A stretch of DNA of 64,000 nucleotides from Aphrophora alni (lineage: Eukaryota; Arthropoda; Insecta; Hemiptera; Aphrophoridae), in the NCBI GenBank assembly GCA_963513935.1, contig OY740772.1, positions 105,733,989 to 105,797,988 on the forward strand, in the 5' to 3' direction. Numbering within the stretch: position 1 is the stretch's first letter; the number at the start of each line of letters is the position of its first letter. The notes below the pieces were generated by a model. It was not told the DNA's origin, did not search any database, and worked only from the letters and a program-made list of their open reading frames with translations. Positions 25,502-39,900 of the stretch are shown in pieces. The position numbers and the translations under genes are program-made.

Positions 25502-28500
25502 GACCTTAGCATTTTGCAAAGTTGGAAAATTGGCTGTTTTCACGAGTTAATTACTTAGAAACTATAAGAGATATTTTCGAATTGAAAATACCACAGTAAA
25601 ATTTCATCTTTCTTCTTTCCTCATGTACATTTTGATATCATTTCGATGTATAGTTATGGAGCTACAGGCGATTTAAAAAGGTATTGCAAGTGGCGAAACA
25701 GGAAATGTTAAAATCTGGTATTTTTATTAACGTATAAATTGCAATACCTCTTAAACCATTTGAGATGTCAAAATGATTTTTTCAGGGTTTATTCTCCTTT
25801 CAATTCTGCATCTTTTCATACCCATATCATTGGTTTAAAACAATTTTGATCTTTTTTGAAAAACTTTTAAACTCCAATTACTCGTAAACCCTTTGAGATT
25901 TTAAAGTGTCTTTTTCAGGGTTTACTCTCCTTTCATTTCTGCATCTATTGATGTGCATATCATTGGTATTGTTAAATGTTGAAATTTTTACAAAAAAATA
26001 GATTAAAATGCAAAAATATAAAAAATTTTGAAATTTCATTAGCACCCCTCGACTCCAAATTTAATTCTGCTTCTATTAAGCTATAGAAACATTCAAAAAT
26101 CAAAAACTCACTTTTTCGCCTAAAAAAACTGCAAGGGGGGTACCTTAGCATTTTGCAAAGTTGGAAAATTGGCTGTTTTCACGAGTTAATTACTTAGAAA
26201 CTATAAGAGATATTTTCGAATTGAAAATACCACAGTAAAATTTCATCTTTCTTCTTTCCTCATGTACATTTTGATATCATTTCGATGTATAGTTATGGAG
26301 CTACAGGCGATTTAAAAAGGTATTGCAAGTGGCGAAACAGGAAATGTTAAAATCTGGTATTTTTATTAACGTATAAATTGCAATACCTCTTAAACCATTT
26401 GAGATGTCAAAATGATTTTTTCAGGGTTTATTCTCCTTTCAATTCTGCATCTTTTCATACCCATATCATTGGTTTAAAACAATTTTGATCTTTTTTGAAA
26501 AACTTTTAAACTCCAATTACTCGTAAACCCTTTGAGATTTTAAAGTGTCTTTTTCAGGGTTTACTCTCCTTTCATTTCTGCATCTATTGATGTGCATATC
26601 ATTGGTATTGTTAAATGTTGAAATTTTTACAAAAAAATAGATAAAAATGAAAAAAATATTTAAAATTTTGAAATTTCATTAGCACCCCTCGACTCCAAAT
26701 TTAATTCTGCTTCTATTAAGCTATAGAAACATTCAAAATCAAAAACTCACTTTTTCGCCTAAAAAAACTGCAAGGGGGGTACCTTAGCATTTTGCAAAGT
26801 TGGAAAATTGGCTGTTTTCACGAGTTAATTACTTAGAAACTATAAGAGATATTTTCGAATTGAAAATACCACAGTAAAATTTCATCTTTCTTCTTTCCTC
26901 ATGTACATTTTGATATCATTTCGATGTATAGTTATGGAGCTACAGGCGATTTAAAAAGGTATTGCAAGTGGCGAAACAGGAAATGTTAAAATCTGGTATT
27001 TTTATTAACGTATAAATTGCAATACCTCTTAAACCATTTGAGATGTCAAAATGATTTTTTCAGGGTTTATTCTCCTTTCAATTCTGCATCTTTTCATACC
27101 CATATCATTGGTTTAAAACAATTTTGATCTTTTTTGAAAAACTTTTAAACTCCAATTACTCGTAAACCCTTTGAGATTTTAAAGTGTCTTTTTCAGGGTT
27201 TACTCTCCTTTCATTTCTGCATCTATTGATGTGCATACCATTGGTATTGTTAAATGTTGAAATTTTTACAAAAAAATAGATAAAAATGAAAAAATATTTA
27301 AAATTTTGAAATTTCATTAGCACCCCTCGACTCCAAATTTAATTCTGCTTCTATTAAGCTATAGAAACATTCAAAAATCAAAAACTCACTTTTTCGCCTA
27401 AAAAAACTGCAAGGGGGGTTACCTTAGGAATTTGCAAAGTTGGAAAATTGGCTGTTTTCACGAGTTAATTACTCAGAAACTATAAGAGATATTTTCGAAT
27501 TGAACATACCACAGTAAAATTTCATCTTTCTTCTTTCCTCATGTACATTTTGATATCATTTCGATGTATAGTTATGGAGCTACAGGCGATTTAAAAAGGT
27601 ATTGCAAGTGGCGAAACAGGAAATATTAAAATCTGGTATTTTTATTAACGTATAAATTACAATACCTCTTAAACCATTTGAGATGTCAAAATGATTTTTT
27701 CAGGGTTTATTCTCCTTTCAATTCTGCATCTTTTCATATCCATATCATTGGTTTAAAACAATTTTGATCTTTTTTGAAGAACTTTTAAACTCCAATTACT
27801 CGTAAACCCTTTGAGATTTTAAAGTGTCTTTTTCAGGGTTTACTCTCCTTTCATTTCTGCATCTATTGATGTGCATATCATTGGTATTGTTAAATGTTGA
27901 AATTTTTACAAAAAAATAGATAAAAATGAAAAAATATTTAAAATTTTGAAATTTCATTAGCACCCCTCGACTCCAAATTTAATTCTGCTTCTATTAAGCT
28001 ATAGAAACATTCAAAAATCAAAAACTCACTTTTTCGCCTAAAAAAACTGCAAGGGACCTTAGCATTTTGCAAAGTTGGAAAATTGGCTGTTTTCACGAGT
28101 TAATTACTTAGAAACTATAAGAGATATTTTCGAATTGAAAATACCACCGTAAAATTTCATCTTTCTTCTTTCCTCATGTACATTTTGATATCATTTCGAT
28201 GTATAGTTATGGAGCTACAGGCGATTTAAAAAGGTATTGCAAGTGGCGAAACAGGAAATGTTAAAATCTGGTATTTTTATTAACGTATAAATTGCAATAC
28301 CTCTTAAACCATTTGAGATGTCAAAATGATTTTTTCAGGGTTTATTCTCCTTTCAATTCTGCATCTTTTCATACCCATATCATTGGTTTAAAACAATTTT
28401 GATCTTTTTTGAAAAACTTTTAAACTCCAATTACTCGTAAACCCTTTGAGATTTTAAAGTGTCTTTTTCAGGGTTTACTCTCCTTTCATTTCTGCATCTA

Positions 28501-29331
28501 TTGATGTGCATATCATTGGTATTGTTAAATGTTGAAATTTTTACAAAAAAATAGATAAAAATGAAAAAAATATTTAAAATTTTGAAATTTTATTAGCACC
28601 CCTCGACTCCAAATTTAATTCTGCTTCTATTAAGCTATAGAAACATTCAAAAATCAAAAACTCACTTTTTCGCCTAAAAAAACTGCAAGGGGGGTACCTT
28701 AGCAATTTGCAAAGTTGGAAAATTGGCTGTTTTCACGAGTTAATTACTCAGAAACTATAAAAGATATTTTCGAATTGAAAATACCACAGTAAAATTTCAT
28801 CTTTCTTCTTTCCTCATGTACATTGTGATATCATTTCGATGTATAGTTATGGAGCTACAGGCGATTTAAAAAGGTATTGCAAGTGGCGAAACAGGAAATA
28901 TTAAAATCTGGTATTTTTATTAACGTATAAATTACAATACCTCTTAAACCATTTGAGATGTCAAAATGATTTTTTCAGGGTTTATTCTCCTTTCAATTCT
29001 GCATCTTTTCATACCCATATCATTGGTTTAAAACAATTTTGATCTTTTTTGAAGAACTTTTAAACTCCAATTACTCGTAAACCCTTTGAGATTTTAAAGT
29101 GTCTTTTTCAGGGTTTACTCTCCTTTCATTTCTGCATCTATTGATGTGCATATCATTGGTATTGTTAAATGTTGAAATTTTTACAAAAAAATAGATAAAA
29201 ATGAAAAAATATTTAAAATTTTGAAATTTCATTAGCACCCCTCGACTCCAAATTTAATTCTGCTTCTATTAAGCTATAGAAACATTCAAAAATCAAAAAC
29301 TCACTTTTTCGCCTAAAAAAACTGCAAGGGG
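25502..29331. repeat. Six-monomer block T2-T2-T2-A2-T2-A3, recurring at 36990
   Basis: Starts 25502 (T2 with gattaaaatgc tail, GGACC), 26140 (T2, 7-A tract, ttcaaaatc), 26779 (T2, private gcataccattgg), 27418 (A2; junction ggggggttaccttagg, losing KpnI and giving GGTTACC), 28055 (T2, three-G junction, accaccg, aaattttat), 28694 (A3). The same order with the same rare markers is found 11,488 bp downstream. The A2 monomer before it (24864) also matches the one before the second block (36352). Confidence 0.85.
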
Positions 29332-32300
29332 GACCTTAGCATTTTGCAAAGTTGGAAAATTGGCTGTTTTCACGAGTTAATTACTTAGAAACTATAAGAG
29401 ATATTTTCGAATTGAAAATACCACAGTAAAATTTCATCTTTCTTCTTTCCTCATGTACATTTTGATATCATTTCGATGTATAGTTATGGAGCTACAGGCG
29501 ATTTAAAAAGGTATTGCAAGTGGCGAAACAGGAAATGTTAAAATCTGGTATTTTTATTAACGTATAAATTGCAATACCTCTTAAACCATTTGAGATGTCA
29601 AAATGATTTTTTCAGGGTTTATTCTCCTTTCAATTCTGCATCTTTTCATACCCATATCATTGGTTTAAAACAATTTTGATCTTTTTTGAAAAACTTTTAA
29701 ACTCCAATTACTCGTAAACCCTTTGAGATTTTAAAGTGTCTTTTTCAGGGTTTACTCTCCTTTCATTTCTGCATCTATTGATGTGCATATCATTGGTATT
29801 GTTAAATGTTGAAATTTTTATAAAAAAATAGATAAAAATGAAAAAATATTTAAAATTTTGAAATTTCATTAGCACCCCTCGACTCCAAATTTAATTCTGC
29901 TTCTATTAAGCTATAGAAACATTCAAAAATCAAAAACTCACTTTTTCGCCTAAAAAAACTGCAAGGGGGACCTTAGCATTTTGCAAAGTTGGAAAATTGG
30001 CTGTTTTCACGAGTTAATTACTTAGAAACTATAAGAGATATTTTCGAATTGAAAATACCACAGTAAAATTTCATCTTTCTTCTTTCCTCATGTACATTTT
30101 GATATCATTTCGATGTATAGTTATGGAGCTACAGGCGATTTAAAAAGGTATTGCAAGTGGCGAAACAGGAAATGTTAAAATCTGGTATTTTTATTAACGT
30201 ATAAATTGCAATACCTCTTAAACCATTTGAGATGTCAAAATGATTTTTTCAGGGTTTATTCTCCTTTCAATTCTGCATCTTTTCATACCCATATCATTGG
30301 TTTAAAACAATTTTGATCTTTTTTGAAAAACTTTTAAACTCCAATTACTCGTAAACCCTTTGAGATTTTAAAGTGTCTTTTTCAGGGTTTACTCTCCTTT
30401 CTTTTCTGCATCTATTGATGTGCATATCATTGGTATTGTTAAATGTTGAAATTTTTACAAAAAAATAGATTAAAATGCAAAAATATTTAAAATTTTGAAA
30501 TTTCATTAGCACCCCTCGACTCCAAATTTAATTCTGCTTCTATTAAGCTATAGAAACATTCAAAAATCAAAAACTCACTTTTTCGCCTAAAAAAACTGCA
30601 AGGGGGGTACCTTAGCAATTTGCAAAGTTGGAAAATTGGCTGTTTTCACGAGTTAATTACTCAGAAACTATAAAAGATATTTTCGAATTGAAAATACCAC
30701 AGTAAAATTTCATCTTTCTTCTTTCCTCATGTACATTGTGATATCATTTCGATGTATAGTTATGGAGCTACAGGCGATTTAAAAAGGTATTGCAAGTGGC
30801 GAAACAGGAAATATTAAAATCTGGTATTTTTATTAACGTATAAATTACAATACCTCTTAAACCATTTGAGATGTCAAAATGATTTTTTCAGGGTTTATTC
30901 TCCTTTCAATTCTGCATCTTTTCATATCCATATCATTGGTTTAAAACAATTTTGATCTTTTATGAAGAACTTTTAAACTCCAATTACTCGTAAACCCTTT
31001 GAGATTTTAAAGTGTCTTTTTCAGGGTTTACTCTCCTTTCATTTCTGCATCTATTGATGTGCATATCATTGGTATTGTTAAATGTTGAAATTTTTACAAA
31101 AAAATAGATTAAAATGCAAAAATATTTAAAATTTTGAAATTTCATTAGCACCCCTCGACTCCAAATTTAATTCTGCTTCTATTAAGCTATAGAAACATTC
31201 AAAAATCAAAAACTCACTTTTTCGCCTAAAAAAACTGCAAGGGGGACCTTAGCATTTTGCAAAGTTGGAAAATTGGCTGTTTTCACGAGTTAATTACTTA
31301 GAAACTATAAGAGATATTTTCGAATTGAAAATACCACAGTAAAATTTCATCTTTCTTCTTTCCTCATGTACATTTTGATATCATTTCGATGTATAGTTAT
31401 GGAGCTACAGGCGATTTAAAAAGGTATTGCAAGTGGCGAAACAGGAAATGTTAAAATCTGGTATTTTTATTAACGTATAAATTGCAATACCTCTTAAACC
31501 ATTTGAGATGTCAAAATGATTTTTTCAGGGTTTATTCTCCTTTCAATTCTGCATCTTTTCATACCCATATCATTGGTTTAAAACAATTTTGATCTTTTTT
31601 GAAAAACTTTTAAACTCCAATTACTCGTAAACCCTTTGAGATTTTAAAGTGTCTTTTTCAGGGTTTACTCTCCTTTCATTTCTGCATCTATTGATGTGCA
31701 TATCATTGGTATTGTTAAATGTTGAAATTTTTACAAAAAAATAGATTAAAATGCAAAAATATTTAAAATTTTGAAATTTCATTAGCACCCCTCGACTCCA
31801 AATTTAATTCTGCTTCTATTAAGCTATAGAAACATTCAAAAATCAAAAACTCACTTTTTCGCCTAAAAAAACTGCAAGGGGGGTACCTTAGCAATTTGCA
31901 AAGTTGGAAAATTGGCTGTTTTCACGAGTTAATTACTCAGAAACTATAAGAGATATTTTCGAATTGAACATACCACAGTAAAATTTCATCTTTCTTCTTT
32001 CCTCATGTACATTTTGATATCATTTCGATGTATAGTTATGGAGCTACAGGCGATTTAAAAAGGTATTGCAAGTGGCGAAACAGGAAATATTAAAATCTGG
32101 TATTTTTATTAACGTATAAATTACAATACCTCTTAAACCATTTGAGATGTCAAAATGATTTTTTCAGGGTTTATTCTCCTTTCAATTCTGCATCTTTTCA
32201 TATCCATATCATTGGTTTAAAACAATTTTGATCTTTTATGAAGAACTTTTAAACTCCAATTACTCGTAAACCCTTTGAGATTTTAAAGTGTCTTTTTCAG

Positions 32301-33796
32301 GGTTTACTCTCCTTTCATTTCTGCATCTATTGATGTGCATATCATTGGTATTGTTAAATGTTGAAATTTTTATAAAAAAATAGATAAAAATGAAAAAATA
32401 TTTAAAATTTTGAAATTTCATTAGCACCCCTCGACTCCAAATTTAATTCTGCTTCTATTAAGCTATAGAAACATTCAAAAATCAAAAACTCACTTTTTCG
32501 CCTAAAAAAACTGCAAGGGGGACCTTAGCATTTTGCAAAGTTGGAAAATTGGCTGTTTTCACGAGTTAATTACTTAGAAACTATAAGAGATATTTTCGAA
32601 TTGAAAATACCACAGTAAAATTTCATCTTTCTTCTTTCCTCATGTACATTTTGATATCATTTCGATGTATAGTTATGGAGCTACAGGCGATTTAAAAAGG
32701 TATTGCAAGTGGCGAAACAGGAAATGTTAAAATCTGGTATTTTTATTAACGTATAAATTGCAATACCTCTTAAACCATTTGAGATGTCAAAATGATTTTT
32801 TCAGGGTTTATTCTCCTTTCAATTCTGCATCTTTTCATACCCATATCATTGGTTTAAAACAATTTTGATCTTTTTTGAAAAACTTTTAAACTCCAATTAC
32901 TCGTAAACCCTTTGAGATTTTAAAGTGTCTTTTTCAGGGTTTACTCTCCTTTCATTTCTGCATCTATTGATGTGCATATCATTGGTATTGTTAAATGTTG
33001 AAATTTTTACAAAAAAATAGATAAAAATGAAAAAATATTTAAAATTTTGAAATTTCATTAGCACCCCTCGACTCCAAATTTAATTCTGCTTCTATTAAGC
33101 TATAGAAACATTCAAAAATCAAAAACTCACTTTTTCGCCTAAAAAAACTGCAAGGGGGGTACCTTAGCAATTTGCAAAGTTGGAAAATTGGCTGTTTTCA
33201 CGAGTTAATTACTCAGAAACTATAAGAGATATTTTCGAATTGAACATACCACAGTAAAATTTCATCTTTCTTCTTTCCTCATGTACATTTTGATATCATT
33301 TCGATGTATAGTTATGGAGCTACAGGCGATTTAAAAAGGTATTGCAAGTGGCGAAACAGGAAATATTAAAATCTGGTATTTTTATTAACGTATAAATTAC
33401 AATACCTCTTAAACCATTTGAGATGTCAAAATGATTTTTTCAGGGTTTATTCTCCTTTCAATTCTGCATCTTTTCATATCCATATCATTGGTTTAAAACA
33501 ATTTTGATCTTTTTTGAAGAACTTTTAAACTCCAATTACTCGTAAACCCTTTGAGATTTTAAAGTGTCTTTTTCAGGGTTTACTCTCCTTTCATTTCTGC
33601 ATCTATTGATGTGCATATCATTGGTATTGTTAAATGTTGAAATTTTTACAAAAAAATAGATAAAAATGAAAAAATATTTAAAATTTTGAAATTTCATTAG
33701 CACCCCTCGACTCCAAATTTAATTCTGCTTCTATTAAGCTATAGAAACATTCAAAAATCAAAAACTCACTTTTTCGCCTAAAAAAACTGCAAGGGG
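29332..33796. repeat. Second dimer zone: one T2 followed by three T2-A dimers of 1276 bp
   Basis: Starts: 29332 T2 (single); dimers 29969/30607, 31245/31883, 32521/33159. The dimer starts are 1276 bp apart, as in the first dimer zone, and all T2 members begin with GGACC. The A member at 30607 is a chimera: A3 head (ataaaag, cattgtgat) with A2 middle (catatcc). It shares tatgaagaac with 22312 and 31883. The gattaaaatgc tail occurs at 29969, 30607 and 31245. Confidence 0.85.
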
Positions 33797-36700
33797 GACC
33801 TTAGCATTTTGCAAAGTTGGAAAATTGGCTGTTTTCACGAGTTAATTACTTAGAAACTATAAGAGATATTTTCGAATTGAAAATACCACAGTAAAATTTC
33901 ATCTTTCTTCTTTCCTCATGTACATTTTGATATCATTTCGATGTATAGTTATGGAGCTACAGGCGATTTAAAAAGGTATTGCAAGTGGCGAAACAGGAAA
34001 TGTTAAAATCTGGTATTTTTATTAACGTATAAATTGCAATACCTCTTAAACCATTTGAGATGTCAAAATGATTTTTTCAGGGTTTATTCTCCTTTCAATT
34101 CTGCATCTTTTCATACCCATATCATTGGTTTAAAACAATTTTGATCTTTTTTGAAAAACTTTTAAACTCCAATTACTCGTAAACCCTTTGAGATTTTAAA
34201 GTGTCTTTTTCAGGGTTTACTCTCCTTTCATTTCTGCATCTATTGATGTGCATATCATTGGTATTGTTAAATGTTGAAATTTTTACAAAAAAATAGATTA
34301 AAATGCAAAAATATAAAAAATTTTGAAATTTCATTAGCACCCCTCGACTCCAAATTTAATTCTGCTTCTATTAAGCTATAGAAACATTCAAAAATCAAAA
34401 ACTCACTTTTTCGCCTAAAAAAACTGCAAGGGGGGTACCTTAGCATTTTGCAAAGTTGGAAAATTGGCTGTTTTCACGAGTTAATTACTTAGAAACTATA
34501 AGAGATATTTTCGAATTGAAAATACCACAGTAAAATTTCATCTTTCTTCTTTCCTCATGTACATTTTGATATCATTTCGATGTATAGTTATGGAGCTACA
34601 GGCGATTTAAAAAGGTATTGCAAGTGGCGAAACAGGAAATGTTAAAATCTGGTATTTTTATTAACGTATAAATTGCAATACCTCTTAAACCATTTGAGAT
34701 GTCAAAATGATTTTTTCAGGGTTTATTCTCCTTTCAATTCTGCATCTTTTCATACCCATATCATTGGTTTAAAACAATTTTGATCTTTTTTGAAAAACTT
34801 TTAAACTCCAATTACTCGTAAACCCTTTGAGATTTTAAAGTGTCTTTTTCAGGGTTTACTCTCCTTTCATTTCTGCATCTATTGATGTGCATATCATTGG
34901 TATTGTTAAATGTTGAAATTTTTACAAAAAAATAGATTAAAATGCAAAAATATAAAAAATTTTGAAATTTCATTAGCACCCCTCGACTCCAAATTTAATT
35001 CTGCTTCTATTAAGCTATAGAAACATTCAAAAATCAAAAACTCACTTTTTCGCCTAAAAAAACTGCAAGGGGGGTACCTTAGCATTTTGCAAAGTTGGAA
35101 AATTGGCTGTTTTCACGAGTTAATTACTTAGAAACTATAAGAGATATTTTCGAATTGAAAATACCACAGTAAAATTTCATCTTTCTTCTTTCCTCATGTA
35201 CATTTTGATATCATTTCGATGTATAGTTATGGAGCTACAGGCGATTTAAAAAGGTATTGCAAGTGGCGAAACAGGAAATGTTAAAATCTGGTATTTTTAT
35301 TAACGTATAAATTGCAATACCTCTTAAACCATTTGAGATGTCAAAATGATTTTTTCAGGGTTTATTCTCCTTTCAATTCTGCATCTTTTCATACCCATAT
35401 CATTGGTTTAAAACAATTTTGATCTTTTTTGAAAAACTTTTAAACTCCAATTACTCGTAAACCCTTTGAGATTTTAAAGTGTCTTTTTCAGGGTTTACTC
35501 TCCTTTCATTTCTGCATCTATTGATGTGCATATCATTGGTATTGTTAAATGTTGAAATTTTTACAAAAAAATAGATAAAAATGAAAAAAATATTTAAAAT
35601 TTTGAAATTTCATTAGCACCCCTCGACTCCAAATTTAATTCTGCTTCTATTAAGCTATAGAAACATTCAAAATCAAAAACTCACTTTTTCGCCTAAAAAA
35701 ACTGCAAGGGGGGTACCTTAGCATTTTGCAAAGTTGGAAAATTGGCTGTTTTCACGAGTTAATTACTTAGAAACTATAAGAGATATTTTCGAATTGAAAA
35801 TACCACAGTAAAATTTCATCTTTCTTCTTTCCTCATGTACATTTTGATATCATTTCGATGTATAGTTATGGAGCTACAGGCGATTTAAAAAGGTATTGCA
35901 AGTGGCGAAACAGGAAATGTTAAAATCTGGTATTTTTATTAACGTATAAATTGCAATACCTCTTAAACCATTTGAGATGTCAAAATGATTTTTTCAGGGT
36001 TTATTCTCCTTTCAATTCTGCATCTTTTCATACCCATATCATTGGTTTAAAACAATTTTGATCTTTTTTGAAAAACTTTTAAACTCCAATTACTCGTAAA
36101 CCCTTTGAGATTTTAAAGTGTCTTTTTCAGGGTTTACTCTCCTTTCATTTCTGCATCTATTGATGTGCATATCATTGGTATTGTTAAATGTTGAAATTTT
36201 TACAAAAAAATAGATAAAAATGAAAAAATATTTAAAATTTTGAAATTTCATTAGCACCCCTCGACTCCAAATTTAATTCTGCTTCTATTAAGCTATAGAA
36301 ACATTCAAAAATCAAAAACTCACTTTTTCGCCTAAAAAAACTGCAAGGGGGGTACCTTAGCAATTTGCAAAGTTGGAAAATTGGCTGTTTTCACGAGTTA
36401 ATTACTCAGAAACTATAAGAGATATTTTCGAATTGAACATACCACAGTAAAATTTCATCTTTCTTCTTTCCTCATGTACATTTTGATATCATTTCGATGT
36501 ATAGTTATGGAGCTACAGGCGATTTAAAAAGGTATTGCAAGTGGCGAAACAGGAAATATTAAAATCTGGTATTTTTATTAACGTATAAATTACAATACCT
36601 CTTAAACCATTTGAGATGTCAAAATGATTTTTTCAGGGTTTATTCTCCTTTCAATTCTGCATCTTTTCATATCCATATCATTGGTTTAAAACAATTTTGA

Positions 36701-36989
36701 TCTTTTTTGAAGAACTTTTAAACTCCAATTACTCGTAAACCCTTTGAGATTTTAAAGTGTCTTTTTCAGGGTTTACTCTCCTTTCATTTCTGCATCTATT
36801 GATGTGCATATCATTGGTATTGTTAAATGTTGAAATTTTTACAAAAAAATAGATAAAAATGAAAAAATATTTAAAATTTTGAAATTTCATTAGCACCCCT
36901 CGACTCCAAATTTAATTCTGCTTCTATTAAGCTATAGAAACATTCAAAAATCAAAAACTCACTTTTTCGCCTAAAAAAACTGCAAGGGG
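33797..36989. repeat. T2 single plus T2-T2-T2-A2 tetramer (first downstream copy)
   Basis: Starts 33797 (T2, gattaaaatgc...ataaaaaa tail), 34435 (same tail; apparent duplicate of 33797 but with KpnI restored), 35074 (T2, 7-A tract, ttcaaaatc), 35713 (T2), 36352 (A2). The four from 34435 match 36990-39542 and 25502-28054, so this tetramer (2553-2555 bp) is present three times in the window. Confidence 0.82.
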
Positions 36990-39900
36990 GACCTTAGCAT
37001 TTTGCAAAGTTGGAAAATTGGCTGTTTTCACGAGTTAATTACTTAGAAACTATAAGAGATATTTTCGAATTGAAAATACCACAGTAAAATTTCATCTTTC
37101 TTCTTTCCTCATGTACATTTTGATATCATTTCGATGTATAGTTATGGAGCTACAGGCGATTTAAAAAGGTATTGCAAGTGGCGAAACAGGAAATGTTAAA
37201 ATCTGGTATTTTTATTAACGTATAAATTGCAATACCTCTTAAACCATTTGAGATGTCAAAATGATTTTTTCAGGGTTTATTCTCCTTTCAATTCTGCATC
37301 TTTTCATACCCATATCATTGGTTTAAAACAATTTTGATCTTTTTTGAAAAACTTTTAAACTCCAATTACTCGTAAACCCTTTGAGATTTTAAAGTGTCTT
37401 TTTCAGGGTTTACTCTCCTTTCATTTCTGCATCTATTGATGTGCATATCATTGGTATTGTTAAATGTTGAAATTTTTACAAAAAAATAGATTAAAATGCA
37501 AAAATATAAAAAATTTTGAAATTTCATTAGCACCCCTCGACTCCAAATTTAATTCTGCTTCTATTAAGCTATAGAAACATTCAAAAATCAAAAACTCACT
37601 TTTTCGCCTAAAAAAACTGCAAGGGGGGTACCTTAGCATTTTGCAAAGTTGGAAAATTGGCTGTTTTCACGAGTTAATTACTTAGAAACTATAAGAGATA
37701 TTTTCGAATTGAAAATACCACAGTAAAATTTCATCTTTCTTCTTTCCTCATGTACATTTTGATATCATTTCGATGTATAGTTATGGAGCTACAGGCGATT
37801 TAAAAAGGTATTGCAAGTGGCGAAACAGGAAATGTTAAAATCTGGTATTTTTATTAACGTATAAATTGCAATACCTCTTAAACCATTTGAGATGTCAAAA
37901 TGATTTTTTCAGGGTTTATTCTCCTTTCAATTCTGCATCTTTTCATACCCATATCATTGGTTTAAAACAATTTTGATCTTTTTTGAAAAACTTTTAAACT
38001 CCAATTACTCGTAAACCCTTTGAGATTTTAAAGTGTCTTTTTCAGGGTTTACTCTCCTTTCATTTCTGCATCTATTGATGTGCATATCATTGGTATTGTT
38101 AAATGTTGAAATTTTTACAAAAAAATAGATAAAAATGAAAAAAATATTTAAAATTTTGAAATTTCATTAGCACCCCTCGACTCCAAATTTAATTCTGCTT
38201 CTATTAAGCTATAGAAACATTCAAAATCAAAAACTCACTTTTTCGCCTAAAAAAACTGCAAGGGGGGTACCTTAGCATTTTGCAAAGTTGGAAAATTGGC
38301 TGTTTTCACGAGTTAATTACTTAGAAACTATAAGAGATATTTTCGAATTGAAAATACCACAGTAAAATTTCATCTTTCTTCTTTCCTCATGTACATTTTG
38401 ATATCATTTCGATGTATAGTTATGGAGCTACAGGCGATTTAAAAAGGTATTGCAAGTGGCGAAACAGGAAATGTTAAAATCTGGTATTTTTATTAACGTA
38501 TAAATTGCAATACCTCTTAAACCATTTGAGATGTCAAAATGATTTTTTCAGGGTTTATTCTCCTTTCAATTCTGCATCTTTTCATACCCATATCATTGGT
38601 TTAAAACAATTTTGATCTTTTTTGAAAAACTTTTAAACTCCAATTACTCGTAAACCCTTTGAGATTTTAAAGTGTCTTTTTCAGGGTTTACTCTCCTTTC
38701 ATTTCTGCATCTATTGATGTGCATATCATTGGTATTGTTAAATGTTGAAATTTTTACAAAAAAATAGATAAAAATGAAAAAATATTTAAAATTTTGAAAT
38801 TTCATTAGCACCCCTCGACTCCAAATTTAATTCTGCTTCTATTAAGCTATAGAAACATTCAAAAATCAAAAACTCACTTTTTCGCCTAAAAAAACTGCAA
38901 GGGGGGGTACCTTAGCAATTTGCAAAGTTGGAAAATTGGCTGTTTTCACGAGTTAATTACTCAGAAACTATAAGAGATATTTTCGAATTGAACATACCAC
39001 AGTAAAATTTCATCTTTCTTCTTTCCTCATGTACATTTTGATATCATTTCGATGTATAGTTATGGAGCTACAGGCGATTTAAAAAGGTATTGCAAGTGGC
39101 GAAACAGGAAATATTAAAATCTGGTATTTTTATTAACGTATAAATTACAATACCTCTTAAACCATTTGAGATGTCAAAATGATTTTTTCAGGGTTTATTC
39201 TCCTTTCAATTCTGCATCTTTTCATATCCATATCATTGGTTTAAAACAATTTTGATCTTTTTTGAAGAACTTTTAAACTCCAATTACTCGTAAACCCTTT
39301 GAGATTTTAAAGTGTCTTTTTCAGGGTTTACTCTCCTTTCATTTCTGCATCTATTGATGTGCATATCATTGGTATTGTTAAATGTTGAAATTTTTACAAA
39401 AAAATAGATAAAAATGAAAAAATATTTAAAATTTTGAAATTTCATTAGCACCCCTCGACTCCAAATTTAATTCTGCTTCTATTAAGCTATAGAAACATTC
39501 AAAAATCAAAAACTCACTTTTTCGCCTAAAAAAACTGCAAGGGACCTTAGCATTTTGCAAAGTTGGAAAATTGGCTGTTTTCACGAGTTAATTACTTAGA
39601 AACTATAAGAGATATTTTCGAATTGAAAATACCACCGTAAAATTTCATCTTTCTTCTTTCCTCATGTACATTTTGATATCATTTCGATGTATAGTTATGG
39701 AGCTACAGGCGATTTAAAAAGGTATTGCAAGTGGCGAAACAGGAAATGTTAAAATCTGGTATTTTTATTAACGTATAAATTGCAATACCTCTTAAACCAT
39801 TTGAGATGTCAAAATGATTTTTTCAGGGTTTATTCTCCTTTCAATTCTGCATCTTTTCATACCCATATCATTGGTTTAAAACAATTTTGATCTTTTTTGA

